DNA of 64,000 nt, from the NCBI GenBank assembly GCA_019633425.1, contig WSUB01000128.1:58604-122603 (forward strand), in the 5' to 3' direction. The stretch's first letter is position 1. Every line of letters starts with the position of its first letter. This document shows positions 12,201 to 24,082 of the stretch, piece by piece. Source of the stretch: Tulasnella sp. 424. Lineage: Eukaryota; Basidiomycota; Agaricomycetes; Cantharellales; Tulasnellaceae. A program made the position numbers and the translations under genes. Under the pieces are notes generated by a model that was not told where the DNA came from, did no database searches, and saw only the letters and a list, made by a program, of their open reading frames with translations.

Positions 12201-14102
12201 TCAGTCGAAGGGCTATAGTAAACATTGATCGAATTCAGTCGACACCGCGACGCATCCAAGGAACGAAACTCACTACGCCGGGGAACGAGCAAGAGTCCTC
12301 TGAAACCGGTGAAAAAGGCGGCAGCAAGTCAGACTCGGCATCATCTCTGCTGTGTGCTTCATCCGTCTCCGGCAGCGTCACGCATTGTACGACGGCGACT
12401 TCGCTCCTAAGCTCATTCAGAAGGTCCGTCTGGCCCGATGATAGGCAACCGCTTTTAAGGGCTAAACGAATAGCGGTTATAGGAGACTTGATGACTTGCT
12501 TTCCATTTGACTCGATGTCCGAGTGCCTCGTTCGGAAGAGCTTAAGGATTGCAGCAAGGTCAAGAGAATTTGGATCGGCGACCGTAATCTCGAGCGACCT
12601 CAAGTTGGGGCAGACCCACGTCGGTTGCCCAATATCTGCGGAGGTCTGCACCACTTCTTCCAGTACCCCGTTCCAAGTCTTCTCCGACTTGGTTAGATGG
12701 GGGTGATCAACTGAGAGGTCGGTGAGTTTGGCAATAATTTCGTGCACGGTGCCGAGTGGAGCTGACGAATCCTCGCATGCTTGAAAGTCCATACGCAGTG
12801 AGGTTATAGCCGTCCGGGTGGGGGATCCGAGTCTAGACAACTCTTTGTAGTAACTGGAATGTTCTCTCCACATTCGGTTCAGAATGGAAAACTTGAGACC
12901 CGTTGTTGAAAGTCGGACTAGCGACTCATCGATAGCGAGATGGAAGGATTTGATGGATAGACGCTGCTGAAGTAGATAGAGGGTTGCGTTCAAAATCTCG
13001 TCGTCATCGGCTTGCGGGGGGGAAGATTCCTTCGCTAGTGCCACCGTCGCTGTCTTGGGGAATTGAATATGCCGAAGAAGGGAGAAGATAGAGTGTAAGG
13101 AGGACATCGAGAGATCGATCGTCGTGAGTCGGTCGAGGGACAGCGGGGGAAGCTGCACCTGGTTGGACCGCCCAAAGTCCATCTCCCGGAGTATCAGGGA
13201 TTGCAAGGCGGGGCAACTCCGCAGAATCCCCAACATCTGTTCTAGAGACGGAGCCCCAGCCGAACGGTAATTCGGGCACTCCAATGTGAGGAAGAGAAGG
13301 TTTTGGAGGATCGCAGAGTTCCAAGGAATGGACACTCGACAGAGCCGGATGCTCTTGAGGCTTGGCGCAACTCCGGAAAACAGCGAGTTCGGACCTTCAC
13401 CTCCTAACACCCACCCCCTCCGAACCTCGACATGAAGAGAGCGAAGTTGTGGAGCGGGTGCGGCCAAGCAGTTCGCAAACACGGCTTCCATCACCGTGTC
13501 ACTCCATTCACGGACTACCAGCTCGCGAAATGGTATACCGTTTGACTTGATATATTGTACGAAATCTTCTGCGGCGCTGTAACCTGCGTAACGACTACCC
13601 GTGACAATGGTAATGGGCATCTGACCAGCCTTTTGTAAAAGTCGGGCACGCTGGGTGAGAGGATCTTCGGCGGATAGGGTCGCCCAAAAGGTTGACGGGT
13701 ATTCGTCAATGATGCTGGACCATGCCCGGCACACAAGAAGGAGCTTGGTCCTCTCTTTGTGGAAGCCCTTAAGAGGCAATGCCATGGAGAGAATTATTGA
13801 TAAGATCTCCGCAGGCAAGCGATGGATGGGTAGGAGCTCGTTTTGACGGGATTTTAGAGCCGCTATCTGGGACTGGGCCTCGGCAATAGCCGTTTGCCAG
13901 GCTGCAATCTCGTCCTCAAGAGCGTCGCGAGCTGTCTGCGACTCGGAGACACTGTTGCGAACTCAGTCAACATTAGCGCTCATACAGATGCGAAAGAGAG
14001 GTAGACTGACGATCGTGATGACCTGAGACTCTCCATGATCTGGCCCTCAAGCGCCGAGACCGTCTCTTTGATGCATATGACTCCGTTTGTCTCCGCGTTC
14101 AT
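12201..14102 (-). CDS. Coiled-coil F-box protein (F-box C)
   Basis: Three exons (14102-14023, 13951-12274, 12212-12201) give about 589 residues in one frame. Exon 1 encodes MNAETNGVICIKETVSALEG. Exon 2 starts with a heptad-rich coiled coil (ARDALEDEIAAWQTAIAEAQ, QIAALKSRQNELLPI), then the F-box (HRLPAEILSIILSMALPL ... LLLVCRAWSSIIDEYPSTFW), then Leu-rich strands to the C-terminus. The last exon adds only Pro-Phe-Asp. Intron 1 has a weak donor (GTCATC) and a CAACAG acceptor, but the same join restores the frame in all three full-length paralogs. If the intron is retained, a small upstream ATG frame ends at a TGA after MSANVD. The conserved Leu-Pro-x-Glu core argues for Skp1 binding in an SCF complex. 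Target unknown. Confidence 0.83.
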
Positions 14103-14510
14103 CTCCCGTATTTTCCTATGCGCGTTACGTGGGTTTCCCTCTACCTATTGAAATGTAATCTCTGACCAGGTGCGTGCGCCCGGAAGGTCTGGGTAAGATT
14201 TACGACGTGACTGATGGGATAGCCAATGATGCAGCGGTCGTGGGAGGGAGTAGCGGTGGTTCACGCTACGTGGGTATTTATTCTGCCTGGCGGAGGGGAC
14301 GAGGTGCCAATCACACACGCAGGCAAGAATCGTGCTACGCTTACGGCGGTTTTTCGCGCACGCCGTGATGGCAGGTTTGACAGAGCAACAGTCACGACTC
14401 ACGAGGGAATAATGCTCCGGTCCAGAACACGGCGGCAACGTGTGAGAAACCGCAAACCATGTTCGGATGCTTCCAAAGCCGAAACACGATGCAATCATTC
14501 CCTGCTAAAA
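14103..14510 (-). promoter_or_regulatory. Duplicated promoter module of coiled-coil F-box genes
   Basis: The region upstream of F-box C on the minus strand resembles regions upstream of F-box E and F. Shared blocks include the run before the ATG (GGAAAATACGGGAG), ACCTTCCGGGCGCACGCAC-like words, CACCACTAC...CTCACG, and GCGAAAAACCGCCGTAAGCG-like sequence. The promoter was therefore copied with the coding region. Confidence 0.55.
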
Positions 14511-14559
14511 TGTCTAATCGGCCTTATTTCAGCTGAGAGAACGACGTATGTTTTCCGAA

Positions 14560-15060
14560 TTCAAACATGTCCTGGACTCGGGCGGTTATCTCCCATACGT
14601 CCGCCGCATGTTCGGAATCCGGATTCCGGTCATTACCGGCCGACATCCCCTTGTGCTGCCCACAGAGCTCAAATCAACATAGCAAAACAGCTCGATCGAA
14701 AACCCCTTCCTTCTGTCCTTCGCGTCAGCTCAGCCTTTTAATGACATCGGAGAACCCCTTCTCTATCACGCTATCTACCTCCAACTGTTCACCAAAAGAG
14801 CACGAAGTTCGAATCACAGAGGTTGCGACCACTTGCTTATGCACCCTCGTACAAAAGGAGAGTGCACGATCGGCCATTCATTGCCCCAAATTATCGGGAG
14901 TTTCTGGTAGAATGATGCTATCAAAACCTGTCATAAAGACGTTCTTCAAAGAACTCCATGTGGCCTTGCGCATTTGCGAATGTAGTCGCAGACCTTGGAA
15001 CTCCCTCACCTCTGGAAAGGAGCTGTACCGGAGGTGCTTGTTTCTAAGTACACATGGTGA
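14560..15060 (+). pseudogene. Decayed F-box A-type gene
   Basis: Fragments of F-box A appear in different frames. One frame gives INIAKQLDRKPLPSVLRVSSAF (compare INIVKHLDRKTLPSVLRVSSAF), and the neighbouring frame continues with ENPFSITL and ATTCLCTLVQKESARSAI (compare ATNCLRTLATKESARSAV). At least one frameshift and early stops separate them, and similarity fades after about 15,010. This is a dead copy, not a split gene. Confidence 0.75.
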
Positions 15061-16020
15061 CCAAACACTAATAATTAGATCTAAAATCAGATTTCAAAGG
15101 GGAGAGCTTTCAAGGCCGAAGGAGATCGAAACACGGTGGCATGAGCTTGGATCCCGCGGTATGCCGGACGACCATGGAGTCCAACTATCCACGGTTAAAC
15201 TAGCTTGCCCCGCGCTGGGCTCAATGTCCCTAGAGCCACATGACAGTGTTATGGTCATTCATCGCAATCTACCTAAATGTTATTGGTTCTCTGTCGATTG
15301 GTTACTGCTGTTTTCACACGACTTGGCGCCGTGTGCTTTTTCTACTTTTTCGCCCCTGATGTGTATTTTCAGAATTTCTCGCCCAAATAGGTTGATATCA
15401 ACCTCATTTCTTCTCAAGCATCTCAAGAAAGGTTTCTTCTCGGTGTCCCTTTATAAATTTAGGTATCAAATCATTTTTGGATTAATATATGTTGTTGAAA
15501 GTGGCAAAATGGCTTCTTGTCCTGGTCAAGGAAATGAGGGATATAAAACATTCAATAGCATGTATATTACACATGAGCACCTCTGGACTACTGAGCTACA
15601 TGTGTCAGACAAAGATTCCATGGGAATCAAGGAAATCTGAGTGAGAAATTGCCGAAATACATACACAAACGAAAAAAATAGAAAAACAACACCGCGCCAA
15701 GTCGTGCGAAAACAGCAATAATAGGCTGAGCACCGCCCAAGGTGCCGGGGCCTCGTGATTCCATAATCTGTGTAGAATTTATACAAGGACAAGAGCCTTA
15801 TAGCCATACTCCAGAATATACCACAAGCTCCATCGGGACAAGTCATTATTCAAAGTTCCTTAACCAATCACGGTGGGATAGAAGGAGGACCAATCGTCTT
15901 TCTCGCGGCGCGGGATACAAGGTCCTCTGGCGCCGCATTGTCCCAACCAGAACCACCACACACATTTACCGTCACTTTCATCAGGAGTTTCAACGAGAAC
16001 CTATAGCCTACTCGTCGGCG
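15061..16020. other. AT-rich gene-free region
   Basis: About 950 bases with noticeably higher AT content than their neighbours. Open frames here are low-complexity and show no recognisable family. It includes the upstream region of F-box D. Confidence 0.4.
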
Positions 16021-17382
16021 ATGAATTTTTTTTCTCAATTCCAAAGGAAGCTACTCGGACGAATGTAAGTTCGGTTGGATGCCTGGTGGGGTTTTAGTTC
16101 TGACGAGATCTGCTTCCCTTTGCTCAGCTACCAAGCAATCGTTCCGAGAGAAATGCTTTCCCCCCTGTTCTATATCTACCTAGAGGCTCTGAAACGGATA
16201 GGACTGGTTGGACCAAACCTCTCGCGGCCAATCCACAACCTCCCTGCGGAATTGTGGATCGAGATCCTCCTCTTCGAGTTGATTGACACGGAATGGAGCC
16301 CTAAAGACCTTCAGCGTCTGGCATCAGTATGCAAATATTGGCGAAACATCATCCTCAGTAATCCCCGCTTTTGGCGAGTCATTGACAGTTGTCATAGCCT
16401 GAAGTCCTGCTCCCTGGTCCTGCGACGAAATTTCGCAGGACCGCTGGACGTTCGCCTGCGGGGCCATGACGTGCCTGCATACAATCCCGACGTCATTCCT
16501 TACCTTATCCAATTAATCGCCCCTAAGTCACGAAGGATTCGTTCTCTCTGCTTCACGGCGCTCCCTGGCGATCCCTACTTCCGTCGATTCTTTGACACCG
16601 TTTCTCTACCATCCACGAGAAATCTCACCGCATCAGTATACCCTGGAACCTCAATGTCAGTCCACACCTCCTTCTCAGTCCACATTAATCTCGGGGATGG
16701 TGTTCCCTTCCGTCATCTTCAGCTCGAAAGCGTAACCATTCCGTGGGACACGCCGCGGCTCAGTGGTTTGGAAACATTATCACTTTCCAACCTCAGTCAA
16801 ACCACTCCGACTCTCGCGCAACTCCATCATATCCTCTCTTCTAGTCCTTTACTCCGGCGCCTCTCCCTTCGCAACTGGGCGCCCCGATCGGCATCCGGAT
16901 ATCCGGGTAACCAGGAGGCTACCTTAATCAGGTTGCCTGTCCTGACAAACGTGGAAGTGCGGGGTCTTCCAGAGTCCATCCACTCACACCTGCTATCCAT
17001 GTTAGACCTTCCGGCGCTGAGAGAGGTCATTTGGATTGGTCCCAACGGCCCGACATCGGGGTCAACTTTGTTGCACAGGAGCGCCCAGTGTATCAAAGCA
17101 TCACCAGGCCTCCTGTTGGACTGGGACAAGCGGAGTCGAACATTGGACATCAAATCCAATTACGAGAGGCGGAGCGATATATTTACGCCAGATGATGCAT
17201 CGATGGTGATTCTCAGCATCAGAAATCTCGAAAACCTTTCAGGACTGATGAAGCAAGTCGCCAGACTGCTGAACGAATCTAGCTCAGTCCGTTTTGAAAC
17301 AAACTCAAAACGTGCTGCTAAGCGGGCTAGGAAATTTTTCAAGCGCTCTCGTGGGGTGTTTGAGTTCCATATCTCCTATTGA
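16021..17382 (+). CDS. F-box protein (F-box D)
   Basis: A short first exon (16021-16064, MNFFSQFQRKLLGR) and a long second exon (16128-17382), joined by a canonical GTAAGT...TGCTCAG intron, give 432 residues. The open frame of exon 2 alone would start at a TTG inside the intron, so the two-exon model is preferred. The F-box is clear (IHNLPAELWIEILLFELID ... LQRLASVCKYWRNIILSNPRFW). After it come Leu-rich segments (LQLESVTIPW, GLETLSLSNLSQ, LLRRLSLRNWAP, LPALREVIW). It belongs to the large Agaricomycete F-box/LRR-like class and is only distantly related to F-box A/B and C/E/F. The C-terminus is basic (KRAAKRARKFFKRSRG). Probably a Skp1-binding substrate receptor; target unknown. Confidence 0.85.
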
Positions 17383-18310
17383 AAGTATTTTGGTATCGGA
17401 GGGGCCCTGCAGTATTCACGCGGCACGGATACATGAAGCGACTATTGTCGTTGTTTTCTTCCAAATAATTAGAATGTATTTTCATGTGATGCCAATGCAT
17501 CTTTGGTTCCCAGAACCCGGTATGGTAGGGTGATGGGTCTTGTCAGCAGTAATCTTTTGCTATTAGGCACCCATGCCTCCCGCGTGATCCTTGTTTGTCA
17601 TCTGTATTCCGCGTCGCTCCTTTGACTTTTCTCCCCTCTCCTCTTTTATCTGTATTGAAAACTTTGAAAACTATATGTAAGCTCCTTTTAGTTCTGCGTC
17701 AGTGATCGTCTCACTCTACACAAAGTAATGATGATGATCTTTCCTGCGATTGCTCAACACACACGGCCGTAACGGCTTTTTCTAGGGAGATTTGTTTCAA
17801 GAAGTCACACAGCACCGTCTTACGAGTGTTCTGCCTGATCCTTGCAAGATGATTAAGAAGTGGTCGGGCTCCGGGGACACCGCCGAACCTGGGTCAGGGC
17901 CATTTTTCTGCTCCGCGAAGGGACTCCAACGGATGAGGCGAGGGTCGACTGCGCGACAGCTGGACCTATCATTAATACCTTCCATTCTTTCTCTTATGAC
18001 ACCTCACAAGTTATTTAGTCACCTAGATAGGATTGATGTCTAATTATTATTTGTTTGTGTACGTATTCCAGTGTTGGCTACAATCATGGCTGCAACCGGT
18101 TCTGGGATCCCCGCGCGAAGGTGTGGCCTTACTCACATCATATTTTTATGAATGTCGAACTCTTGTAAAGGCGAGCTACATGCGTTCAGGTCACTTGGAA
18201 GCACATGGGCGGTTATACTACGAAATGAGTAGATTGTAACTATGCAGAAAAGGGATAACAGATAACATTTTGGTATGTAATGATACATGATGTTAAGACG
18301 AGGATGGGCC
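17383..18310. other. Gene-free convergent intergenic region
   Basis: About 930 bases between the tails of F-box D (plus) and kinase gene K1 (minus). No supportable gene, repeat or RNA gene was seen. It presumably holds both 3' UTRs. Confidence 0.4.
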
Positions 18311-20591
18311 CTATTTCGGTGACACAACGGCGAGCCAATAGGCGTTGTGATCCACATCGGGAAGTCTGCCGATTTGAGTAAACAAATCTTTCGCCCTTGA
18401 AAAGTGCGACGCGGCATCCACATTGCAGCCCAGCTCCCGGGACAGGTGGCCAAGACCGCATAACACGTTCGCTCGACCAAGGTCGTCACCGATGCGAGAA
18501 TAGATCTCCTGCGCTTGGCTGTATGACTCTTCTGCCTGGGTGAATTTCGATTGACCACGGTAGATGTTTCCCAGCCCAAGCGACGTATTCGCTAGACCCC
18601 TGTCATCACCGATGCGAGCGTATATTTCTTGCGCTTCGATGTAAAACGGTTCTGCCTGGGTGAATTCAAATTGAGTACGATAGAGTTCTCCCATTCCAAG
18701 CCACGTGTTCGCTCGACCCCGGTCATTACCAATGCGAACAAAGATTGTGTGCGCCCGGGTGTACGACTCTGCTGCCCGGGTGTATTTGGATTGAAGACCG
18801 TAGACGAATCCCAGACTATCCAACGTGTTGGCTCGACCCAGGTCATCACCCATGCGAGCACAGATTTCGTGCGCTCCGGTGTACGACTCTTCTGCCTTGG
18901 CGTATTTGGCTTGACGACGGTATGCGTTTCCCAGGTACCTCAACGCTTTTGAAGCCGCCGTTTGGTCGTTTGTTGATCTTGCAAGAGACAGCGCTTGCTG
19001 GAACGATGAGATAGCCTTTTCATGGCCCTCTTGATTGAGATGCATCTGACCCACTTCCAGCAACAACTCGGCAGACGGAGCCATGCAGCTTGAAGGCTTT
19101 CCACCTGATGGCGGAACCGAAGGCTAAAACGAGACGTTAAGGGCATTCAAATTGAGATTGCCGCGGCACTCACGAGCCATTTCAGTTGGTCCCAACATCG
19201 AGCAATATCCGGTCTAACTTTTGGATTGAATGTCCAACAATCCTCCATCAGACTACAAAGCGCAATGATCTGCGCTAGCTGTATATCTTCGCGAGTCGAA
19301 GGAACCTCTCCTCTGATCACTTTCAATATTATAACGCCTTCCGAGCTAACCTCGTGAAAAGGAATTTTGTTTGTCATAACCTGACGAAGGGTTGGTTGAA
19401 TGAAATAAGTGATAACAAGGCTATTGAGTATTCCGCATTACCGCTTACCTCCCAACAGATCCAGCCAGCTGCCCAAATATCGGCTGAAAGACCTGGGAGT
19501 TCCCCGTTCACAACTTCAGGAGGTGCCCAGCGGAGCGACCAGCCAGGTCCTGTCAACGTTAACTGCCTGCCAACAGCCCCGACTTGTATTTGAGGCTGGG
19601 CTTGCTCCGTAGTCAGATTTCCTTGGGCATGTCGGTCGCGTTCTTCGACTATGACCACGTCTTCCGACTCGGCGATGGTACGAGCCGAGCCGAAGTCCGT
19701 AATGATTGCGTGGTAGGACGAGCTGACCAGAATGTTGAGCTACGGCGCCGTCGAGATGAGACGTGGGTTCCGGCCATATATCCAGATTGACCAGCTCACC
19801 GATTTCAGGTCACCATGACAAATAGGTGGTTGGCGGGTGTGGAGGTACTTGACACCCTCAAATATATCCTTGATCTAGAATAAGAGCATTCTCGGCTTTC
19901 TTGACTCCTTTGCATGGACCAATTTCGCTTACAAGTGAAATCCGTTCAGGGATTTCCCATTCTCCAGAGGCAAGAAACTCGCTAACGTTTCCATTCGGCT
20001 CCCAGGACAAAACTATCCAGGCCGTCCCGTTTTTGAGGTCTTCGACAAAGCCAACCAATTTGACGATGTTCTCGTGTGACAGCCCAGCCATTATCTCTAC
20101 CTCATGAACATATTCCTAAGCGAATTCCGTAAGTACTGCGCGCCGAGTCATAGGAATTATCATCCTCACTATCGAAAACTTTCTTTGGTTGATGCCTCCG
20201 TGACATCGAAGTTTCTTGACTGCCACGACTTGTTTATCCTTCGCACGTCGAAACGTCGCCCGGACCACATCTGCCTTGCCACCTTTCATGCGAGGCTCCC
20301 CTGAGGTAAATATAATTGCCTTAGAACGAATGCGAAAGTTTACTAAGCCATCTAGTCTTTGCAGCTAGGCATTCTCGTCAATGATTCGGGGCCAACACTT
20401 GTACGGGAAATCGGACTCACCGGAGAAGGTTTCTTCTCCTCTGAAGTTCCCTCCATGACTTCAACACGGCCGCGAAGGATAGTGGGCTGATCGTTGTCCT
20501 CATCAATCGTGAGGGCGTAAGATCCCGACGTCGGTAGCTGAACGCCCCGGTAATGAAATAGTTCGAGGAGCTTCGAGATAAATCTCCGCAT
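18311..20591 (-). CDS. Protein kinase fused to six TPR repeats (K1)
   Basis: A minus-strand multi-exon gene. Exons join in frame through most of its length: kinase N-lobe with the ATP-anchoring lysine in VVAVKKLR, MAGLSHENIVKLVGFVEDL, catalytic loop CHGDLKS spliced to LNILVSSS, DFGSAR, helix F DIWAAGWICWE, then VRPDIARCWDQLKWL. A further intron joins PSVPPSGG and six 40-residue TPRs (pattern GDDLGRANTL-LG-YR-Q-KYT-AEESY--A-EI). The Lys, catalytic Asp and DFG Asp are all present, so activity is predicted; HGD in place of HRD is a recurrent fungal variant. TPRs usually bind protein partners. The proposed start is the ATG at 20591 (MRRFISKLLELFHYRG). The junction between that exon and the VVRATF exon near 20290 is not resolved, because the best acceptor does not keep the frame. 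Related to K2-K4. Confidence 0.82.
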
Positions 20592-21278
20592 TGACAAAGA
20601 GTGTTAAGAAACGCTTCGGTTTGGCCGATGGTGATGAGAGTGGACGAAGGGGACGAGTGGGGCTGATTGAGAGCAGACCGCGCTGGCACAGGATAAGAAA
20701 CGATAGGTATTGGTCGGGAAGGGGGTGTAATCGAACCAGGGTTTTAAACTTCGTCGCCACGTCTATATTCTCAGATCTACCACTCTGTTGTCCTGCTCTG
20801 TTCAAGAGCTACAAAGCACACTATGTATCACCTGGTGAGGCACCTAGCCCTAGACCGGGCGTACCACAGGCCGTCCGTCTGCTTGCACTGCACTGATGGG
20901 GAGGCAGCACGATCAAACGAATCGATGCCGCGCGCGGAGGACTCGGAGCTAGTTCTTCGTCGCCCGGCCCGGCTGCAGGAAATTCCACCAGTCAGCGTCT
21001 TTCATGTGCCATCGCGTACTTTAACACTCCTATCTCTAGATATTCACCGAAAGGGGGAGTAGCAATCCTAAACAGGAAATAAAGGCCCTCCCGGCGGACC
21101 TCTCGATCTGGGTTATCGGAGTCCTCCATAGAAGGAGGACTGAACGCAGCCCTATGGTGGCGAAATGAGAATATGTAGGACTACCGAGAAAGTTAAAAGG
21201 GCTCCCTGAACGCTCCTGTGTTGCTCTTACAACCTGCAGGGCTCTTCGAAATCTACCCAAGCTCAGTCTTTCGTTCTC
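20592..21278. other. Divergent intergenic region between K1 and BTB array
   Basis: About 690 bases with no gene. The part nearest the BTB gene (from about 20,990) is a block repeated before the other two BTB genes, so it is probably the BTB promoter. The sequence TCGAACCAGGGTTT near 20,727 recurs near 23,625. Confidence 0.45.
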
Positions 21279-22080
21279 ATGTCACTAGCAAATTCTCGCC
21301 CAGAGACCCCAGGACCTAGGAGCGTTCTCAAGGTCGGTGGTGAGGCCAACGTTGGGGAAGACGCGACGTATGATACCGTCAGTTTTATCGAGCCCACCAT
21401 CGTCTTCCAGGTGCCTTCCTATTGTTATTGCCGTTCCAGGAGCGAGCCTAGAATCTAAGAGATCTCTTTTGGCTCAAAAGGTTCAGAATGCTCTATTCGG
21501 TGTCCCTCGCTCCCAAGTTCTGAAATCTGGATTCTTCCGAGGAATGATGGAGAGTCCCCATCTTGGAGATTCTAAAGAAGGGAGCGCGGAGCACCCGATC
21601 GTCCTTGACGAGAGGACGAAAATTACGAGAGGCGATATGAAGAACTTTTGCGCGGTTCTCGATATTCGGTGAGGGGACGTTTCACACAATGTATCTTCAG
21701 AAGGGTGTCACAAGCTAAGCATGCTGTTTTCCAGGGCTTGCGAGTCAGCACCAACGCTTTCCGTCGCGGACTGGGCATCTGCATACCGCCTTGCCAAGAT
21801 GTGGGAGTTTGAACATGTCCGCGAATACATATACAAGCATCTCGATGTGTCGATCACAGACCCCTTCGAACGGATCGAATACGCTGATGCCCTGGGTTTT
21901 AGTCAATGGGTCGCCCCAGCGCTCTGTAATCTCTGCACCAGAGACGCTGCTTTTACCGCAGCTGAGGGAGGAAGGCTTGGACTCGTTCGCTTTGCCGAGC
22001 TGTGCCGCCTTAGGGAGATGAATCGTCCTAAATACAATACGACCCAATACGACGGTTGGTTGAACAAAGCAATCATTTAA
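21279..22080 (+). CDS. BTB/POZ domain protein 1
   Basis: Three exons (21279-21410, 21487-21668, 21735-22080) give 219 residues. The protein begins MSLANSRPETPG and contains a BTB/POZ fold: YDTVSFIEPTIVFQ joined to NALFGVPRSQVLKSGFFRGM, then acidic ERTKITRGDMKNFCAVL and, after the second intron, SVADWASAYRLAKMWEFEHV (the helical pair usual in fungal BTB proteins) and FSQWVAPALCNLC. BTB domains dimerise and often bridge Cul3 ligases, but no second domain is present here, so the role is unknown. In exon 2 an alternative acceptor six bases upstream would add Val-Gln; the CAG acceptor is shared by all three copies and was chosen. First of a tandem array. Confidence 0.88.
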
Positions 22081-22199
22081 AACAAATAGCACCCAGGAGT
22101 CAGCTGAGGCTTATTTGGGAGAGAGACGATGCGTCGCTAAATGCATGATGGGAACAGTTCGATCGTCGTCACAGTATACGTAGGGTTTTGTATGCCATC

Positions 22200-22533
22200 A
22201 TTGTTTCAGGCCCCAGTACGGAGGAATTGTCAGCTGTCAGCGTCTTTCATGTGCTATCGCGTACGTTAACACTCCTATCCCTGGATATTCACTGAAAGGG
22301 GCAGTAGAGATCCCAAAAGGGAAAATACAGGCCCTCCCGGCGGACCTCTCGATTTGGGTTATCAGAGCCCTCCATAGAAGGAGGACCAAACGTGACCCAA
22401 ATGCAGCAAAATGAGAATACTTATGTGGGGTCAGAGAAAGTTAAAAAGGGCTCCTTGAACGTACGCTACCGTTTTGCTCCTCCACTCTGCAGGGCTCTTC
22501 CGATCCCACCCAAGCTCAAAGCCTTTCGTTCCC
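22200..22533 (+). repeat. Duplicated BTB promoter block
   Basis: This block, a block near 20,990-21,278 and a more divergent one near 23,770-24,082 share GGAAAT(A)AGGCCCTCCCGG, a GGGTTATC(A/G)GAG motif, CCCTCCATAGAAGGAGGAC and a near-identical leader before ATGTCACTAGC. The array therefore arose by duplication of about 1.2-1.5 kb units that include promoters. Confidence 0.7.
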
Positions 22534-23510
22534 ATGTCACTAGCCAATTCTCGCTCAGTCACTCCGGGACCCCTGAGCTCTCTCAAGTGCGAAGGTGAAG
22601 CCAACGTTGGGGAAGACGCGACCTGTGATACTGTCAGTTTCATCGAGCCTACCATCGTCTTCCAAGTGCGTTCCTACTGCTGTGCCCGTTCGATCGAGTC
22701 AATATTAAGTCTTGACGATATGTCCTTTCGGCCCACAGGTTCAGAATGCTCTATTCGGTGTTCCTCGCTCTCAAGTTCTGAAATCTGGATTCTTCCGAGG
22801 AATGATGGAGAGTCCCCATCTTGGAGATTCTAAAGAAGGGAGCGCGGAGCACCCTNNNNNNNNNNNNNNNNNNNNNNNNNNNNNNNNNNNNNNNNNNNNN
22901 NNNNNNNNNNNNNNNNNNNNNNNNNNNNNNNNNNNNNNNNNNNNNNNNNNNNNNCTGAAATCTGGATTCTTCCGAGGAATGATGGAGAGTCCCCATCTTG
23001 GAGATTCTAAAGAAGGGAGCGCGGAGCACCCTATCATCTTTGATGAGAGGACGAAAATCACAAGAAGCGATATGAAAAACTTTTGCGCTGTTCTCGATAT
23101 TCGGTGAGGAGACGTTTCATGGTATACTCGGAAGGGGAGAACAGGCTAAGCATGCGGTTTCTAGAGCCTGTGAATCACCGCCGAAGTTCTCCGTCGCGGA
23201 GTGGGCCTCGGCATACCGCCTCGCCAAGATGTGGGAGTTCGAACAACTCCGCGATTACATATTCAAACATATCAATACATCAATCACGGACCCCTTCGAC
23301 CGGATCGAATACGCCGACGCGCTGGGTTTTAGCCAATGGATCGCCCCTGCCTTCGTCTCGCTCTGTACCCGAGACGCTCCTTTAACGGCAGCCGAGGGAG
23401 CAAGGCTTGGATTTGTTCGTTTTGCCGAATTGTGCCGCGTCAGGGAGCAAGGTCGGCCTCGACACAACGCGAACCAGTACGACGGTTTGCTGAATAAAAC
23501 CATCATTTAA
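22534..23510 (+). CDS. BTB/POZ domain protein 2 (contains assembly gap)
   Basis: Exon 1 starts at the ATG at 22534 (MSLANSRSVTPGPLSSLKCEGE). Exon 2 begins NALFGVPRSQVLKSGFFRGM and is interrupted by 99 N (22856-22954). The 78 bases before the gap are identical to the 78 after it, so the exon is almost certainly duplicated by a scaffolding failure. With one copy removed, exon 2 continues DERTKITRSDMKNFCAVLDI. Exon 3 (SVAEWASAYRLAKMWEFEQL ... QYDGLLNKTII) ends at the stop at 23508. The exon plan is identical to BTB 1 and 3. The true product is probably about 220 residues with the same fold as its neighbours. Confidence 0.8.
22778..23032. other. Assembly gap with identical 78-bp flanks
   Basis: 99 N lie at 22856-22954. 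Bases 22778-22855 and 22955-23032 are identical, beginning CTGAAATCTGGATTC and ending GCGGAGCACCCT. This is the usual mark of overlapping contig ends that were scaffolded but not merged, and it lies inside a BTB exon. Confidence 0.9.
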
Positions 23511-24082
23511 ACCAAATACCACCCGGGAGGCAGTTAAGGCTTATTTGGGAAAGAGGCGGTGCGCCGCTAAATGCATGATGGAAACTATTCAATCGTCGTT
23601 ACAGTATGGTTTGTAGTATGCATCGAACCAGGGTTTCATCGCCACATCTATATTCTCAGATCTTCCATACGGTTGTCCCTGTACCGTTCGAGAGCTACAA
23701 CACAGGCTATCACCTGCTGAGACACCCTACCCCCAAATCCGAGCGTACCAGTGGCCGTCCGTCTGCTTGCAATGCGCCTTCCAGTCCGGGTCGTTCACGT
23801 GCGACCTCGTACGTCAGAGCTCTTATCTCCGTTTACTGAATGATGCATTAAGGATCCCAGAAAGGGAAATAAATTGGCCCTCCCAGGTCATGGATCTCCA
23901 GATTTGGGTTATCAGCTGGAGCCCTCCACGCGTAGAAGGAGGACCAAGCTCTTAACCCAACTCCAGCGAAATGAGGATAATTAGGGCCAGAGGAAGTTAA
24001 AAGGGCTTCCCGAATGCTACCCCGTTGCCCCCACAACCTGCAACTCTTCCGATTCTACTAAAGCTCAGACCCTTCCGTTATC

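Noticed and set aside
20710..20810. B-box-like GGTTCGATTAC with a GCTC/GAGC arm on the minus strand, repeated near 23,620-23,700
   Set aside because: No T stem or acceptor stem can be formed and the spacing is too long. It is part of the duplicated BTB region.
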